Assembly: GCA_900550055.1 (NCBI GenBank)
Contig: URQU01000032.1
Location: forward strand, 1 to 17,249
Length of the DNA: 17,249 nt
Direction of reading: 5' to 3'
Source of the DNA: an uncultured Coriobacteriaceae bacterium
GTDB lineage: Bacteria; Actinomycetota; Coriobacteriia; Coriobacteriales; Eggerthellaceae
Positions within the stretch are counted from its first letter, which is position 1. The number at the start of each line of letters is the position of its first letter. Both the position numbers and the translations under genes were made by a program. The notes beneath the pieces are model-generated. The model saw only the letters and a list, made by a program, of their open reading frames with translations. It did no database searches and was not told where the DNA came from. Shown here in pieces: positions 6,817 through 13,432 of the stretch.

Positions 6817-7800
6817 TCAGATTGCAACATAGTTTGCAGCCTGCTCCGCACAGACTGCACCATCGGACACCGCCGTGACCACCTGTCGAAGCGCTTTTGC
6901 GCGCACATCGCCCGCCGCGAACACGCCGGGGATGGAGGTTTCGCCGGTCTCGGATGCTGCGATGTAGCCACCCGCGTCAACGGGTAAGGCGCCCGCAAGG
7001 AACTCGGTGTTGGGCTGCGTGCCCACCGCAACGAACACGCCGTCGACGGGCACGGTTTCCAGCGTGCCGTCGCCGACATGTTCCACCTGGGCCGAAACGA
7101 GCTTGCCGCCTTCCCCATGCAGGGCGCGCACCTCGGTGTTCCACATGAAGGAGACGTTTTCCAACTTCGCCAGCTGATCGTGGTACACGCGCGTTGCGCG
7201 CAGCTTGTCGCGACGATGCACCAGGATGACGCGCTCGGCAAGGCGCGAAAGGTAGATGGCGTCGGCCGCTGCGGTGTTGCCGCCGCCGACCACCATGACG
7301 GTTTTCCCGCGGAAGAAGTTGCCGTCGCAGGTAGCGCAATAGGATACGCCACGGCCCGTGAGCTCGGCCTCGCCGGGCACCCCGAGCTTGCGCGGACGCG
7401 CGCCCGTGGCCACGATCACGCTGCGCGCGCCGTAGGCGCCATATGGCGTGACCAGCTGCTTCACCGGCGATACCAGGTCGAGCGAAGACACCTCCTCGTT
7501 GATGATCTGCACTCCGAAGCGCTCGGCCTGCTCTTTCATGGACCATGCAAGCTCGAAGCCTCCGGCGCCTTCCGCAAACCCCGGGTAGTTCTCGATGCGC
7601 TCGGTTTGCGCCAACTGCCCGCCGGGTGAGAGGCGCTCAAACACCGCGACGCGCAACCCTGCGCGCGCAGCGTACAACCCCGCGGTCAAGCCCGCCGGGC
7701 CCGCGCCGATAACGGCGACGTCGAAGGTTTCACCGCTGGGCGCCTCGGGTGCGACCGGCACGCCGGATCCACCTTGCATGTTGTTCGATAGGTTGTTCAT
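6817..7800 (-). CDS. trxB: Thioredoxin reductase (NADPH)
   Basis: FAD flavoenzyme that transfers electrons from NADPH to thioredoxin. The call is 327 residues, slightly over the usual 310-320 because of a Gly/Pro-rich N-terminal stretch of about 24 residues. Seen: FAD-binding GAGPAG (32-37); GGQLAQTERIENYPGF (60-75); redox-active CATC (155-158); NADPH-binding GGGNTA (172-177) and HRRDKLRA (195-202); and the second FAD motif GVFAAGDVR (292-300). The start at 7800 is favoured by GGGGA about 5 nt upstream; an ATG two codons earlier (7806) is possible. A TATACT -10-like hexamer lies at 7860-7855, without a convincing -35. Its likely partner trxA is about 2.1 kb upstream on the same strand, separated by the MATE gene. 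Confidence 0.94.
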   Translation of the reverse strand: MNNLSNNMQGGSGVPVAPEAPSGETFDVAVIGAGPAGLTAGLYAARAGLRVAVFERLSPGGQLAQTERIENYPGFAEGAGGFELAWSMKEQAERFGVQIINEEVSSLDLVSPVKQLVTPYGAYGARSVIVATGARPRKLGVPGEAELTGRGVSYCATCDGNFFRGKTVMVVGGGNTAAADAIYLSRLAERVILVHRRDKLRATRVYHDQLAKLENVSFMWNTEVRALHGEGGKLVSAQVEHVGDGTLETVPVDGVFVAVGTQPNTEFLAGALPVDAGGYIAASETGETSIPGVFAAGDVRAKALRQVVTAVSDGAVCAEQAANYVAI

Positions 7801-7854
7801 AAGCATCCCCCATATCCGCGGCCCGAAGCCGCGTTCGCTGCATGTCTTGGGTTC

Positions 7855-7860
7855 AGTATA
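7855..7860 (-). promoter_or_regulatory. Possible -10 element of trxB
   Basis: TATACT on the minus strand, 54 nt before the trxB start. No good TTGACA-like hexamer sits 16-18 nt upstream, so this is weak. Confidence 0.25.
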
Positions 7861-7972
7861 GGGGCTCAAACGGTCTCTCGCGTTATTGTTGCCGTATTGG
7901 TGCCATTTCTACAAATCGGGCGCGATACCGCATGATACTTGCGTGACGTAATGAAAGCCGCAACCACGTAAG

Positions 7973-8132
7973 CCGTCTTCTGGACGGTTTTACAGAAAAC
8001 ACGGCCTGATTTTGACGCCTGCGCCGGACATCTGGGTGGTATTTGGGGCGTTTTTCAGCATCCAGCTGCCAAAAGCCCAGGTCAGGCTTAGCGATAATAG
8101 CGATTCTTCCTGCAAAACAGCCCAGAAGATGG
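7973..8132. repeat. 160-bp stretch bounded by imperfect 23-bp inverted repeats (MITE-like or structured RNA)
   Basis: The left end 7973-7995 (CCGTCTTCTGGACGGTTTTA then CAG) and the right end 8110-8132 match as inverted repeats at 19 of 23 positions, with one further position able to form G-U. The left repeat also contains its own small hairpin, CCGTC/GACGG, followed by TTTT. The interior has no coding signal. I see no clear target-site duplication. It could be a miniature inverted-repeat element or a long-range RNA hairpin; nothing in the window settles it. Confidence 0.45.
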
Positions 8133-8229
8133 TCCGCACGCAGCAGCAGCAGCCGCTGAGCGCGGGCGCACACCCAACCGCAATCGCCGCACGCCACGGC
8201 ACGCCAAGCCCACCGGCTCCTTCCTTTCC

Positions 8230-9537
8230 CTATTCCTTGCGCGCCTTGTGGCGGCGATACAGCAAGGCGCCGGCAAGGATGGACAGCAGCATCTGCAGCA
8301 CCGTCGGCGAGAACCAGATGCCGTCCACCTGGAACAGCCGGCCCATCACGAACACCACGACGCATACGGTGACGGCCTCGGCAACGACGAGCATGTTCGA
8401 GGAACGCGAGTCGTCCACGGCGTAGAAAAACGACGTGGTGGTATGCGTGAAACCGTAGAAAATGTAGCAGATGGAAAACACCGGAAGCGCGTACGCGATA
8501 ACCGGCGCCGCGATATCAGAGGCGCCGAACAGCACCGGGATGGCATGACGAACCATGTACACGATCCCAAGGCCCACGAAGCCGAGGGCGATCGCCACCA
8601 CGTAATTGGTATTGCGCAGCCTTCGCACCGCGCGCAGGTCGCCTGCCCCGCGGTAGACGCTGATGAGCGGCTGGCTGCCGTCGCCGACGCTTTGGATCAC
8701 GATCTGAACGAAATAGGCGACGTAAGCGATAGCGGCATACGCTGCCAGCGCGGTCTCACCGCCGTAATACGACAACGAGACGTTGTTGACGACCGTCGAT
8801 ACCTCAGGAAGCAGCGTCAAGCCGAACGGCGCCGCGCCAAGCTTGACGATGTGCGCGCAAATAGCGCCGTCGGGAATGAAGTCGCGCAGCGGCACGCGGT
8901 TATCACGGTGCAGGAAAAAACCGAGCACGAACAGGAAGGCGATGATCTGAGCCACCACCGTGGCCTCGGCGGCACCCGCCGTGCCACGTCCCCACACCAC
9001 GACGAACAGGTAGTCGAGCACCACGTTCACCAAACCCGCGAAAACCTGCACGCACATGGCGAAAGCGACCATGCCCTTGTTGCGGATTAGCGGCGTGCAA
9101 CCGGTGACCAGCACCTGAAACGGCGCGCCGAAAGCGACGACCTTCAAGTAATAAACGGCCTGCGAAAGGGTTTCGCCCTGGCCTCCCAGCGCCCGGCACA
9201 GCTGTTCGGCGAACAGCGAGTACACCGCCAAAATAGGAAGCGACGCCACCACGAGCATGAACAGGGTGACGCCGATGACGCGCTTCGAACGCTGCGCATC
9301 GCCCCTGCCGCGGGCGATGGAGCTGATGACGCCGCCGCCCATGCCAAGACCCGTTCCCACCGCCAATATGAAGCAAACCAGCGGATAGGCCACGTTGATG
9401 CCCGCAAGGCCGGCGTCGCCGACGGCATGGCCGACGAAGATGCCGTCGATGATGCCATAAACCCCTGCCAACGTGAATGTGAGCGTGGTCGGCAGGATGT
9501 ACTTAAGATACTCCGGGATCATCGAGCGCGTGATCAC
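8230..9537 (-). CDS. MATE-family multidrug/Na+ or H+ efflux transporter (MepA-like)
   Basis: An integral membrane antiporter of 435 residues, the normal MATE length, with about 12 hydrophobic segments. Seen: IPEYLKYILP and IIDGIFVGHAVGDAGLAGIN in the first 50 residues, typical of MepA/DinF-like MATE proteins; GTGLGMGGGVISSIARG, then the family repeat in the second half (VNNVSLSYYGGETALAAYA, about 248-266; SVGDGSQPLISVYRGAG). It probably exports cationic or organic toxic compounds; the substrate cannot be told. The start is GTG at 9537 because AGGAGG sits 6 nt upstream; the internal ATG five codons later has no better site. It lies between trxA and trxB on the same strand, but with more than 300 bp on each side it is likely its own transcript. 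No adjacent MarR/TetR regulator is present. Confidence 0.88.
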   Translation of the reverse strand: MITRSMIPEYLKYILPTTLTFTLAGVYGIIDGIFVGHAVGDAGLAGINVAYPLVCFILAVGTGLGMGGGVISSIARGRGDAQRSKRVIGVTLFMLVVASLPILAVYSLFAEQLCRALGGQGETLSQAVYYLKVVAFGAPFQVLVTGCTPLIRNKGMVAFAMCVQVFAGLVNVVLDYLFVVVWGRGTAGAAEATVVAQIIAFLFVLGFFLHRDNRVPLRDFIPDGAICAHIVKLGAAPFGLTLLPEVSTVVNNVSLSYYGGETALAAYAAIAYVAYFVQIVIQSVGDGSQPLISVYRGAGDLRAVRRLRNTNYVVAIALGFVGLGIVYMVRHAIPVLFGASDIAAPVIAYALPVFSICYIFYGFTHTTTSFFYAVDDSRSSNMLVVAEAVTVCVVVFVMGRLFQVDGIWFSPTVLQMLLSILAGALLYRRHKARKE

Positions 9538-9543
9538 GCGTTT

Positions 9544-9549
9544 CCTCCT
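9544..9549 (-). promoter_or_regulatory. Shine-Dalgarno site that fixes the GTG start of the MATE gene
   Basis: AGGAGG on the minus strand with a 6-nt spacer (AAACGC) to GTG at 9537. This supports the GTG over the in-frame ATG at 9522. Confidence 0.8.
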
Positions 9550-9677
9550 ATCTTAGAGCCTTGAACCGACGGATCGGGAAAGGACCGGGATGCCTGGCGC
9601 CGAACCGAACAGGCCGTGCCTCCCCCCCGCAGGACGGCGAATGCACGGGCGCGGGCTTCTTGCCGCTATCGTAAACG

Positions 9678-9707
9678 AAGGCGCCGTCCCTTACGGGGCA
9701 GCGCCTT
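9678..9707. terminator. Possible terminator hairpin downstream of trxA
   Basis: AAGGCGC/GCGCCTT (7 bp), one mismatch, then about five more pairs including G-U around a TTAC loop. The tails are only T-poor (TTCGTTT on the minus strand), so termination would be weak. It lies about 160 nt after the trxA stop. Confidence 0.4.
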
Positions 9708-9865
9708 TCGCTTGATTTCCGCGCGTGATGTTAGCACACGGTTATGGAGACCGTTTGGTGTGGCACCTGTTAGCCTTAGGCAACGGTGGCCAGGTCAAGT
9801 TGGAGAAAACGCTTCTTTGCCCTATTGCCTCACCGCCGCATGCGACCCGGACCCGGGCAAGAACG

Positions 9866-10177
9866 TTACATACCGAGCAGGCCCATGATGGCAGGCTTGG
9901 GCTGCACGCCTACGGCCTGGTTCACCAGCTTGCCGCCCTTGAACACCGCAAGCGTGGGCACGCTCATGACGCCGAAGCGCTGCGCCAGATCGGGGCTGGC
10001 GTCGATGTCGACCTTGACCACCTTTGCACGGCCGGCTACCTCTGCTGCCACCTGATCGAGCGTGGGGGCGAGCATCTTGCACGGACCGCACCACGTGGCG
10101 AAGAAATCAACGAGCACGGGAACGTCGGCCGCCTCCACCTCGGAGGCGAACTGGGAAGAAGAGATGATCTGGGACAT
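9866..10177 (-). CDS. trxA: Thioredoxin
   Basis: A small cytoplasmic dithiol oxidoreductase of 103 residues, a normal thioredoxin length. Seen: VLVDFFATWCGPCKMLAPTL, with the active-site CGPC at 30-33; KVDIDASPDLAQRFGV (55-70); and the cis-proline loop MSVPTLAVFKGG (71-82, Pro74). It is reduced by TrxB, encoded downstream on the same strand. The ATG at 10177 was chosen for the near-perfect AAGGAGG (10190-10184) 6 nt upstream; the 14-codon upstream extension of the frame is rejected. A TACAAT -10-like hexamer lies at 10254-10249 on the minus strand with no clear -35. Confidence 0.96.
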   Translation of the reverse strand: MSQIISSSQFASEVEAADVPVLVDFFATWCGPCKMLAPTLDQVAAEVAGRAKVVKVDIDASPDLAQRFGVMSVPTLAVFKGGKLVNQAVGVQPKPAIMGLLGM

Positions 10178-10423
10178 GGGAGACCTCCTTGGTCGCTCCG
10201 GGCGAGCCGGGCCTTGCACCCAGCCTGCCCCAACTGTTTCATGCCCCCATTGTAACCATCATGGCAATGAGCGAAAGGGGCCCCACGCTTTCGTCATATA
10301 TTTGTTACTGTTTTAGTACCATTCCGAAAGCAGGCGTTACGAAACGTTTACGCTGTGAAAGTATGAAAGGGCTGGCGATTGCTCGGGCTATACTGGGAGC
10401 AGAACACGAGAAAGGCCACGCCC
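10178..10423. promoter_or_regulatory. Divergent trxA / phospholipase promoter region
   Basis: 246 bp between divergent starts. There is a possible trxA -10 TACAAT (minus, 10254-10249) and a possible phospholipase -10 TATACT (plus, 10389-10394); neither has a good -35 at normal spacing. An AT-rich core near 10300-10325 holds TACT-GTTTT-AGTA, a small inverted repeat that could be an operator. A GGGGCCCC palindrome lies nearby at about 10277-10284. Confidence 0.4.
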
Positions 10424-11428
10424 ATGAACGAAACGATCCCCCTCGATACGCATAACGCCCCCGACTGCGCCGCCCCGGCACAAGCCGAACGCGCAGGCGC
10501 AACCGAAGGCGCGCAGCAGGCGAGCCCCGCTCCTGCCCAACCCGTCTCCGAACCCGCCTGGAAGGGAAAGCGCGCCACGCCCGTGAACCTGGTGCTCGAA
10601 GGCGGAGCCATGCGCGGTCAATTCACCGCAGGCGTGCTTGACTACTTCTTGGAGCACGACCTGTTTTGCGACCAGGTGATCGGCGTGTCGGCGGGCGCAT
10701 TGAACGGCTACTGCTACGTATCGGGCGAAATCGGGCGCACATGCTTTCTGAACATGAAGTACTGCAACGACCCGCGCTACCTTTCCATGAAAAGCTTCGT
10801 CCACACCGGCAACGCCTGCGGCAGGGAGTTCGCCTTCCACGAAGTGCCGGAAAAGCTCGAACCGTTCGATTTCCAGGCGTTCGCGGACAGCCCCATCACG
10901 CTGACCGCCGTGTCAAGCGACCTTGAGCTCGGCGAGGCCGACTACCATGCCGTGCGCGACCTAGGCCGCAACGCCGACCTTCCCTACCTGATCGCGTCGT
11001 CGTCGATGCCCTTGGTCAGCCAGATCGTCGATGTCGACGGCAAGAAGCTGCTCGACGGCGGCACTTGCGACAGCATTCCGATCGTGCACAGCTTGCTGAC
11101 CGGGCGCAAGAAGCACATCGTGGTGCTCACGCAAGACGCCGCCTACGAGAAGGGCCCCAACAAGCTGATGCCCGTGCTTACCCAGCTGTATGGCGACTTC
11201 CCGTACTACCTTGACCGCCTGCGCTACCGCCATATCGAGTACAACCGCACGTACCGGCAGGTGGCGCGCATGCACGAGGCAGGCGAGCTGTTCGTCATAC
11301 GCCCCCAGCGCCCCGTGGAAGTGCGCAGCATGGAGCACGATCAGGACAAGCTGCTCGACCTGTACGCCCAAGGCTACGCCGAGGCGGCGCGCACTTGGAA
11401 CGACTTGCAGGAATACCTGGCGAAATAA
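10424..11428 (+). CDS. Patatin-like phospholipase (RssA/YjjU-type)
   Basis: A serine acyl hydrolase with a Ser-Asp dyad, 334 residues. Seen: oxyanion glycine loop LEGGAMRGQF (58-67); nucleophile elbow GVSAGA with Ser89; and the dyad Asp211 in LLDGGTCDSIPI (209-220). The pattern LVLEGGAMRG...GVSAGALN...DGG with a tail of about 120 residues resembles the YjjU/RssA bacterial patatin group. Residues 1-50 are a low-complexity Ala/Pro/Glu-rich extension with no signal peptide, so the protein is probably cytoplasmic. The ATG at 10424 has GAGAAAGG about 8 nt upstream. It is followed after 36 nt by the antiporter gene on the same strand and with no terminator between, so the two are probably co-transcribed. 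Substrate is unknown; phospholipid or another acyl ester is expected from the family. Confidence 0.9.
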   Translation: MNETIPLDTHNAPDCAAPAQAERAGATEGAQQASPAPAQPVSEPAWKGKRATPVNLVLEGGAMRGQFTAGVLDYFLEHDLFCDQVIGVSAGALNGYCYVSGEIGRTCFLNMKYCNDPRYLSMKSFVHTGNACGREFAFHEVPEKLEPFDFQAFADSPITLTAVSSDLELGEADYHAVRDLGRNADLPYLIASSSMPLVSQIVDVDGKKLLDGGTCDSIPIVHSLLTGRKKHIVVLTQDAAYEKGPNKLMPVLTQLYGDFPYYLDRLRYRHIEYNRTYRQVARMHEAGELFVIRPQRPVEVRSMEHDQDKLLDLYAQGYAEAARTWNDLQEYLAK

Positions 11429-11464
11429 CCGCCTGGCGCTTCACCACCCTCCAAAGGAAGCAAC

Positions 11465-13111
11465 ATGCCGACCGATTTCATATCGCTATTCACCGCGTGC
11501 CTGATCGCCGCATGCGCGCCCATCATCGCGCGCATCATCCCGCGCGGGCTTGTCCCGGAAACCGTCATCCTGCTTTTGGCAGGTGCCCTGCTCGGCCCGC
11601 ACATGGCGGGCCTGATCGAGCTGACCGACTCCATGAACATGATCTCGGAGCTGGGCCTGGCGTTTCTGTTCCTGCTGGCGGGCTATGAGATCGACCCGAA
11701 GAGCCTATCGGGCTCACAGGGCAAGAAAGGCCTTGCCACCTGGGCCGTATCCATGGTGCTTGCATGCACGGCGGTGTATTTCTCCCCCAATTTCTCCATC
11801 AGCCACTTCGATGGGCTTGCCGTTGCCATCGCGCTGACCACCACGGCGCTTGGAACCCTTATGCCCATCCTGAAGGAGCGAAAGCTTGAGGGCACGCAGG
11901 TGGGCAACGGCATCCTGGCGTTCGGCACCTGGGGCGAGCTGTGCCCCGTGCTTGCCATGGCGCTGCTGCTTTCCGCCCGCAAAACCTGGCAGACCCTGCT
12001 GATCCTGGCGTTGTTCGGCGTGCTATGCGTGGTGATGGCCGTGGTGCCGTCGAAGGCGCGCAAAGCTGGCCACGGCGTGTACGGCTTTTTGCACCGTAGG
12101 CGCAACTCGACATCGCAGACGTTCGTCCGCGTAACGGTGGTGCTGCTCATCGGCCTGGTCACCGTTTCGGCGGTCTTCGACCTGGACATCGTGCTCGGCG
12201 CGTTCGCCGCCGGCTTCGTGCTGCGCTACATCATCCCCGAAGGCGACCACGAGCTGGAATCGAAGCTCGACGCCATCGGCTACGGATTCCTCACCCCCGT
12301 GTTCTTCGTGGTTTCCGGCGCGAAAATCGACCTGGCGGGCGTTGGCGCGCAGCCGGGGCTTTTGATCACGTTCATCTGCGCGTTGCTGCTCATCCGCGCC
12401 GTGCCCATCGTGGTTGCGCTGTCCCTGGGCCGGGACGGGAAGGCGCTGTCCATGCACAACCGCATCACCGTGGCACTGTACTGCACCACGGCGCTGCCCA
12501 TCATCGTCGCCGTGACCAGCCTTGCCGTGAAATCCGGCGCAATGGCCCAGGATACCGCCGGCGTTTTGGTGGCGGCGGGCGCCATCACCGTGTTCCTCAT
12601 GCCGCTTTTGGCGTCGCTGACCTACCGCGTGGTTGACGCGAAGCCCATCGAGGCCGTGCACGAGATCGTGGAGAATCCCCAGGATTTCCGTTCCATTTTG
12701 CACGAGCACTTGGAACTCGAGCGCATGATGGCACGTCAGGAGATAGCCGCACGCATGGCGACCAAGGCGCGTCGGGACGCCGGCGAAGAGGTTGCTTGGG
12801 AAGACGTTGCATTCGCCCTGCAGCGCCAAAGCCAGCGTAAGCGCGCCATGGACGAAATGCTCGATTTCGCCCGACGCGAGTACGCCGCGCACGAGGACAA
12901 CCTGCAGAAATTGGGCGAGAAGGCGAGCATAACGCGCGAAGCCGCCGCCGAGCGCACCGCGAAAGCCGCCAAGGCGTTCGCACAGCACCTCAAGGACGGA
13001 AACTGGGAGGAAGAGCGCCGCATCGCCGAGCGCGCCGTGCGCGAGTACCGCCGCCACATGCGCGAAATGGGCAAACGCATAGACGATTGCCATCTGGACG
13101 ACGGCAAGTAA
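11465..13111 (+). CDS. CPA2-family cation:proton antiporter with charged C-terminal tail
   Basis: A membrane exchanger of the Na+/H+ exchanger fold (monovalent cation:H+ antiporter, CPA2), 548 residues. Residues 1-390 hold about 11-12 hydrophobic segments. Seen: ILLLAGALLGPHMAG (35-49), ISELGLAFLFLLAGYEID (60-77), AIALTTTALGTLMPILKE (121-138), LGAFAAGFVLRY (244-255) and GFLTPVFFVVSGAKIDL (274-290), all typical of CPA2. Residues about 391-548 are a cytoplasmic, strongly charged, helix-forming tail rich in Glu, Arg, Lys and Ala with no TrkA-N or TrkA-C motif. The ATG at 11465 has AAAGGAAG about 5-6 nt upstream. It is the second gene after the phospholipase. The ion (K+ or Na+) cannot be assigned from sequence. 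The tail might be a sensor or an assembly coiled coil; this is inference. Confidence 0.88.
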   Translation: MPTDFISLFTACLIAACAPIIARIIPRGLVPETVILLLAGALLGPHMAGLIELTDSMNMISELGLAFLFLLAGYEIDPKSLSGSQGKKGLATWAVSMVLACTAVYFSPNFSISHFDGLAVAIALTTTALGTLMPILKERKLEGTQVGNGILAFGTWGELCPVLAMALLLSARKTWQTLLILALFGVLCVVMAVVPSKARKAGHGVYGFLHRRRNSTSQTFVRVTVVLLIGLVTVSAVFDLDIVLGAFAAGFVLRYIIPEGDHELESKLDAIGYGFLTPVFFVVSGAKIDLAGVGAQPGLLITFICALLLIRAVPIVVALSLGRDGKALSMHNRITVALYCTTALPIIVAVTSLAVKSGAMAQDTAGVLVAAGAITVFLMPLLASLTYRVVDAKPIEAVHEIVENPQDFRSILHEHLELERMMARQEIAARMATKARRDAGEEVAWEDVAFALQRQSQRKRAMDEMLDFARREYAAHEDNLQKLGEKASITREAAAERTAKAAKAFAQHLKDGNWEEERRIAERAVREYRRHMREMGKRIDDCHLDDGK

Positions 13112-13205
13112 CGACCGCGGCGTCGGCGGCGGCGTCTGCGGCGGTGTCGTCGGCGGCGGTGCCGTCGGCGCCTGCGTCTGCGGCGTCTGCGTCCGACGCC
13201 GCAGA
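13112..13205. repeat. GC-rich imperfect GGC/GTC triplet repeat
   Basis: About 90 bp made almost only of GGC, GTC, TCG and TGC triplets starting right after the antiporter stop. Near its right end GGCGTCTGCG and CGCAGACGCC form an inverted repeat with an 8-nt spacer. It is likely prone to slippage and structure formation; no coding role is evident. Confidence 0.7.
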
Positions 13206-13278
13206 CGCCGGACGGTTTGGGGACGTAGCGTTAAGTGTCCGAATCGGACACTTAACGCTACGTCCCCAAACCGTCCGG
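13206..13278. repeat. 73-bp intergenic palindrome with 36-bp perfect arms
   Basis: Arms 13206-13241 and 13243-13278 are exact reverse complements around a single A at 13242. The arm contains GGTTTGGGGACGTAGCGTTA and ends in GTCCGA at the centre. There is no T-run on either side, and a separate terminator lies 60 bp to the right. It shares the core GTCCCC/GGGGAC with the palindrome at 4275-4310, and both lie at 3' ends of convergent genes. Confidence 0.9.
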
Positions 13279-13305
13279 CCAAATCGTAAGGCCAAATCGT
13301 AAGGC
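13276..13305. repeat. 13-bp tandem duplication at the palindrome edge
   Basis: GGCCAAATCGTAA occurs twice in direct succession (13276-13288, 13289-13301), then GGCC. The first copy overlaps the last three bases of the 73-bp palindrome. Confidence 0.85.
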
Positions 13306-13339
13306 CGCAAACCGATCCGAGCGGCCTGAACCATGTAGC

Positions 13340-13392
13340 AAAACGCCTCCCGCATCCCCGGCAATCGCAATGCCAGGGATGCGGGAGGCGTT
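13340..13392 (-). terminator. Terminator of the yhdT-panF transcript
   Basis: On the minus strand AACGCCTCCCGCATCCC pairs perfectly with its complement (17 bp; plus positions 13376-13392 and 13342-13358), with an inner GGCA/TGCC stem, followed by TTTT. It begins 41 nt after the panF stop. Confidence 0.85.
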
Positions 13393-13432
13393 CGTAGTTC
13401 GGTGTCCTAAGCGCCGCTAGGCGCTCGTCAAG

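Larger units (their letters stand above)
7801..8229. other. 429-bp intergenic region upstream of trxB
   Basis: It lies between the trxB start and the MATE stop. It holds the trxB leader and possible -10, the inverted-repeat-bounded stretch at 7973-8132, and a short CAG-rich run near 8143-8156. Open frames cross it on both strands, but none has a Shine-Dalgarno site, a recognisable motif or the codon bias of the neighbours, so I call no gene. Confidence 0.6.
9538..9865. other. 328-bp intergenic region between trxA and the MATE gene
   Basis: It holds the MATE ribosome site at the left, a hairpin at 9678-9707, a run of seven C near 9620, and a short GGTG-TGG-CACC hairpin near 9757-9767. I find no convincing promoter, tRNA or small gene in it. 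Confidence 0.6.
13112..13432. other. 321-bp intergenic region between convergent antiporter and panF genes
   Basis: It has no gene. It contains, in order, a GC-rich triplet repeat, the 73-bp palindrome, the 13-bp tandem duplication and the panF terminator, each listed separately. Repeated Ala/Asp open frames across it are artefacts of the triplet repeat. Confidence 0.75.

Noticed and set aside
7883..8365. Minus-strand frame of 160 codons across the MATE 3' end
   Set aside because: It overlaps the real MATE gene in another frame, has no ribosome site, and covers the inverted-repeat element.
12990..13370. Minus-strand frame with an Ala/Asp repeat protein
   Set aside because: The repeat is the translation of the GGC/GTC triplet tract, and the frame runs through the palindrome and into the antiporter gene.
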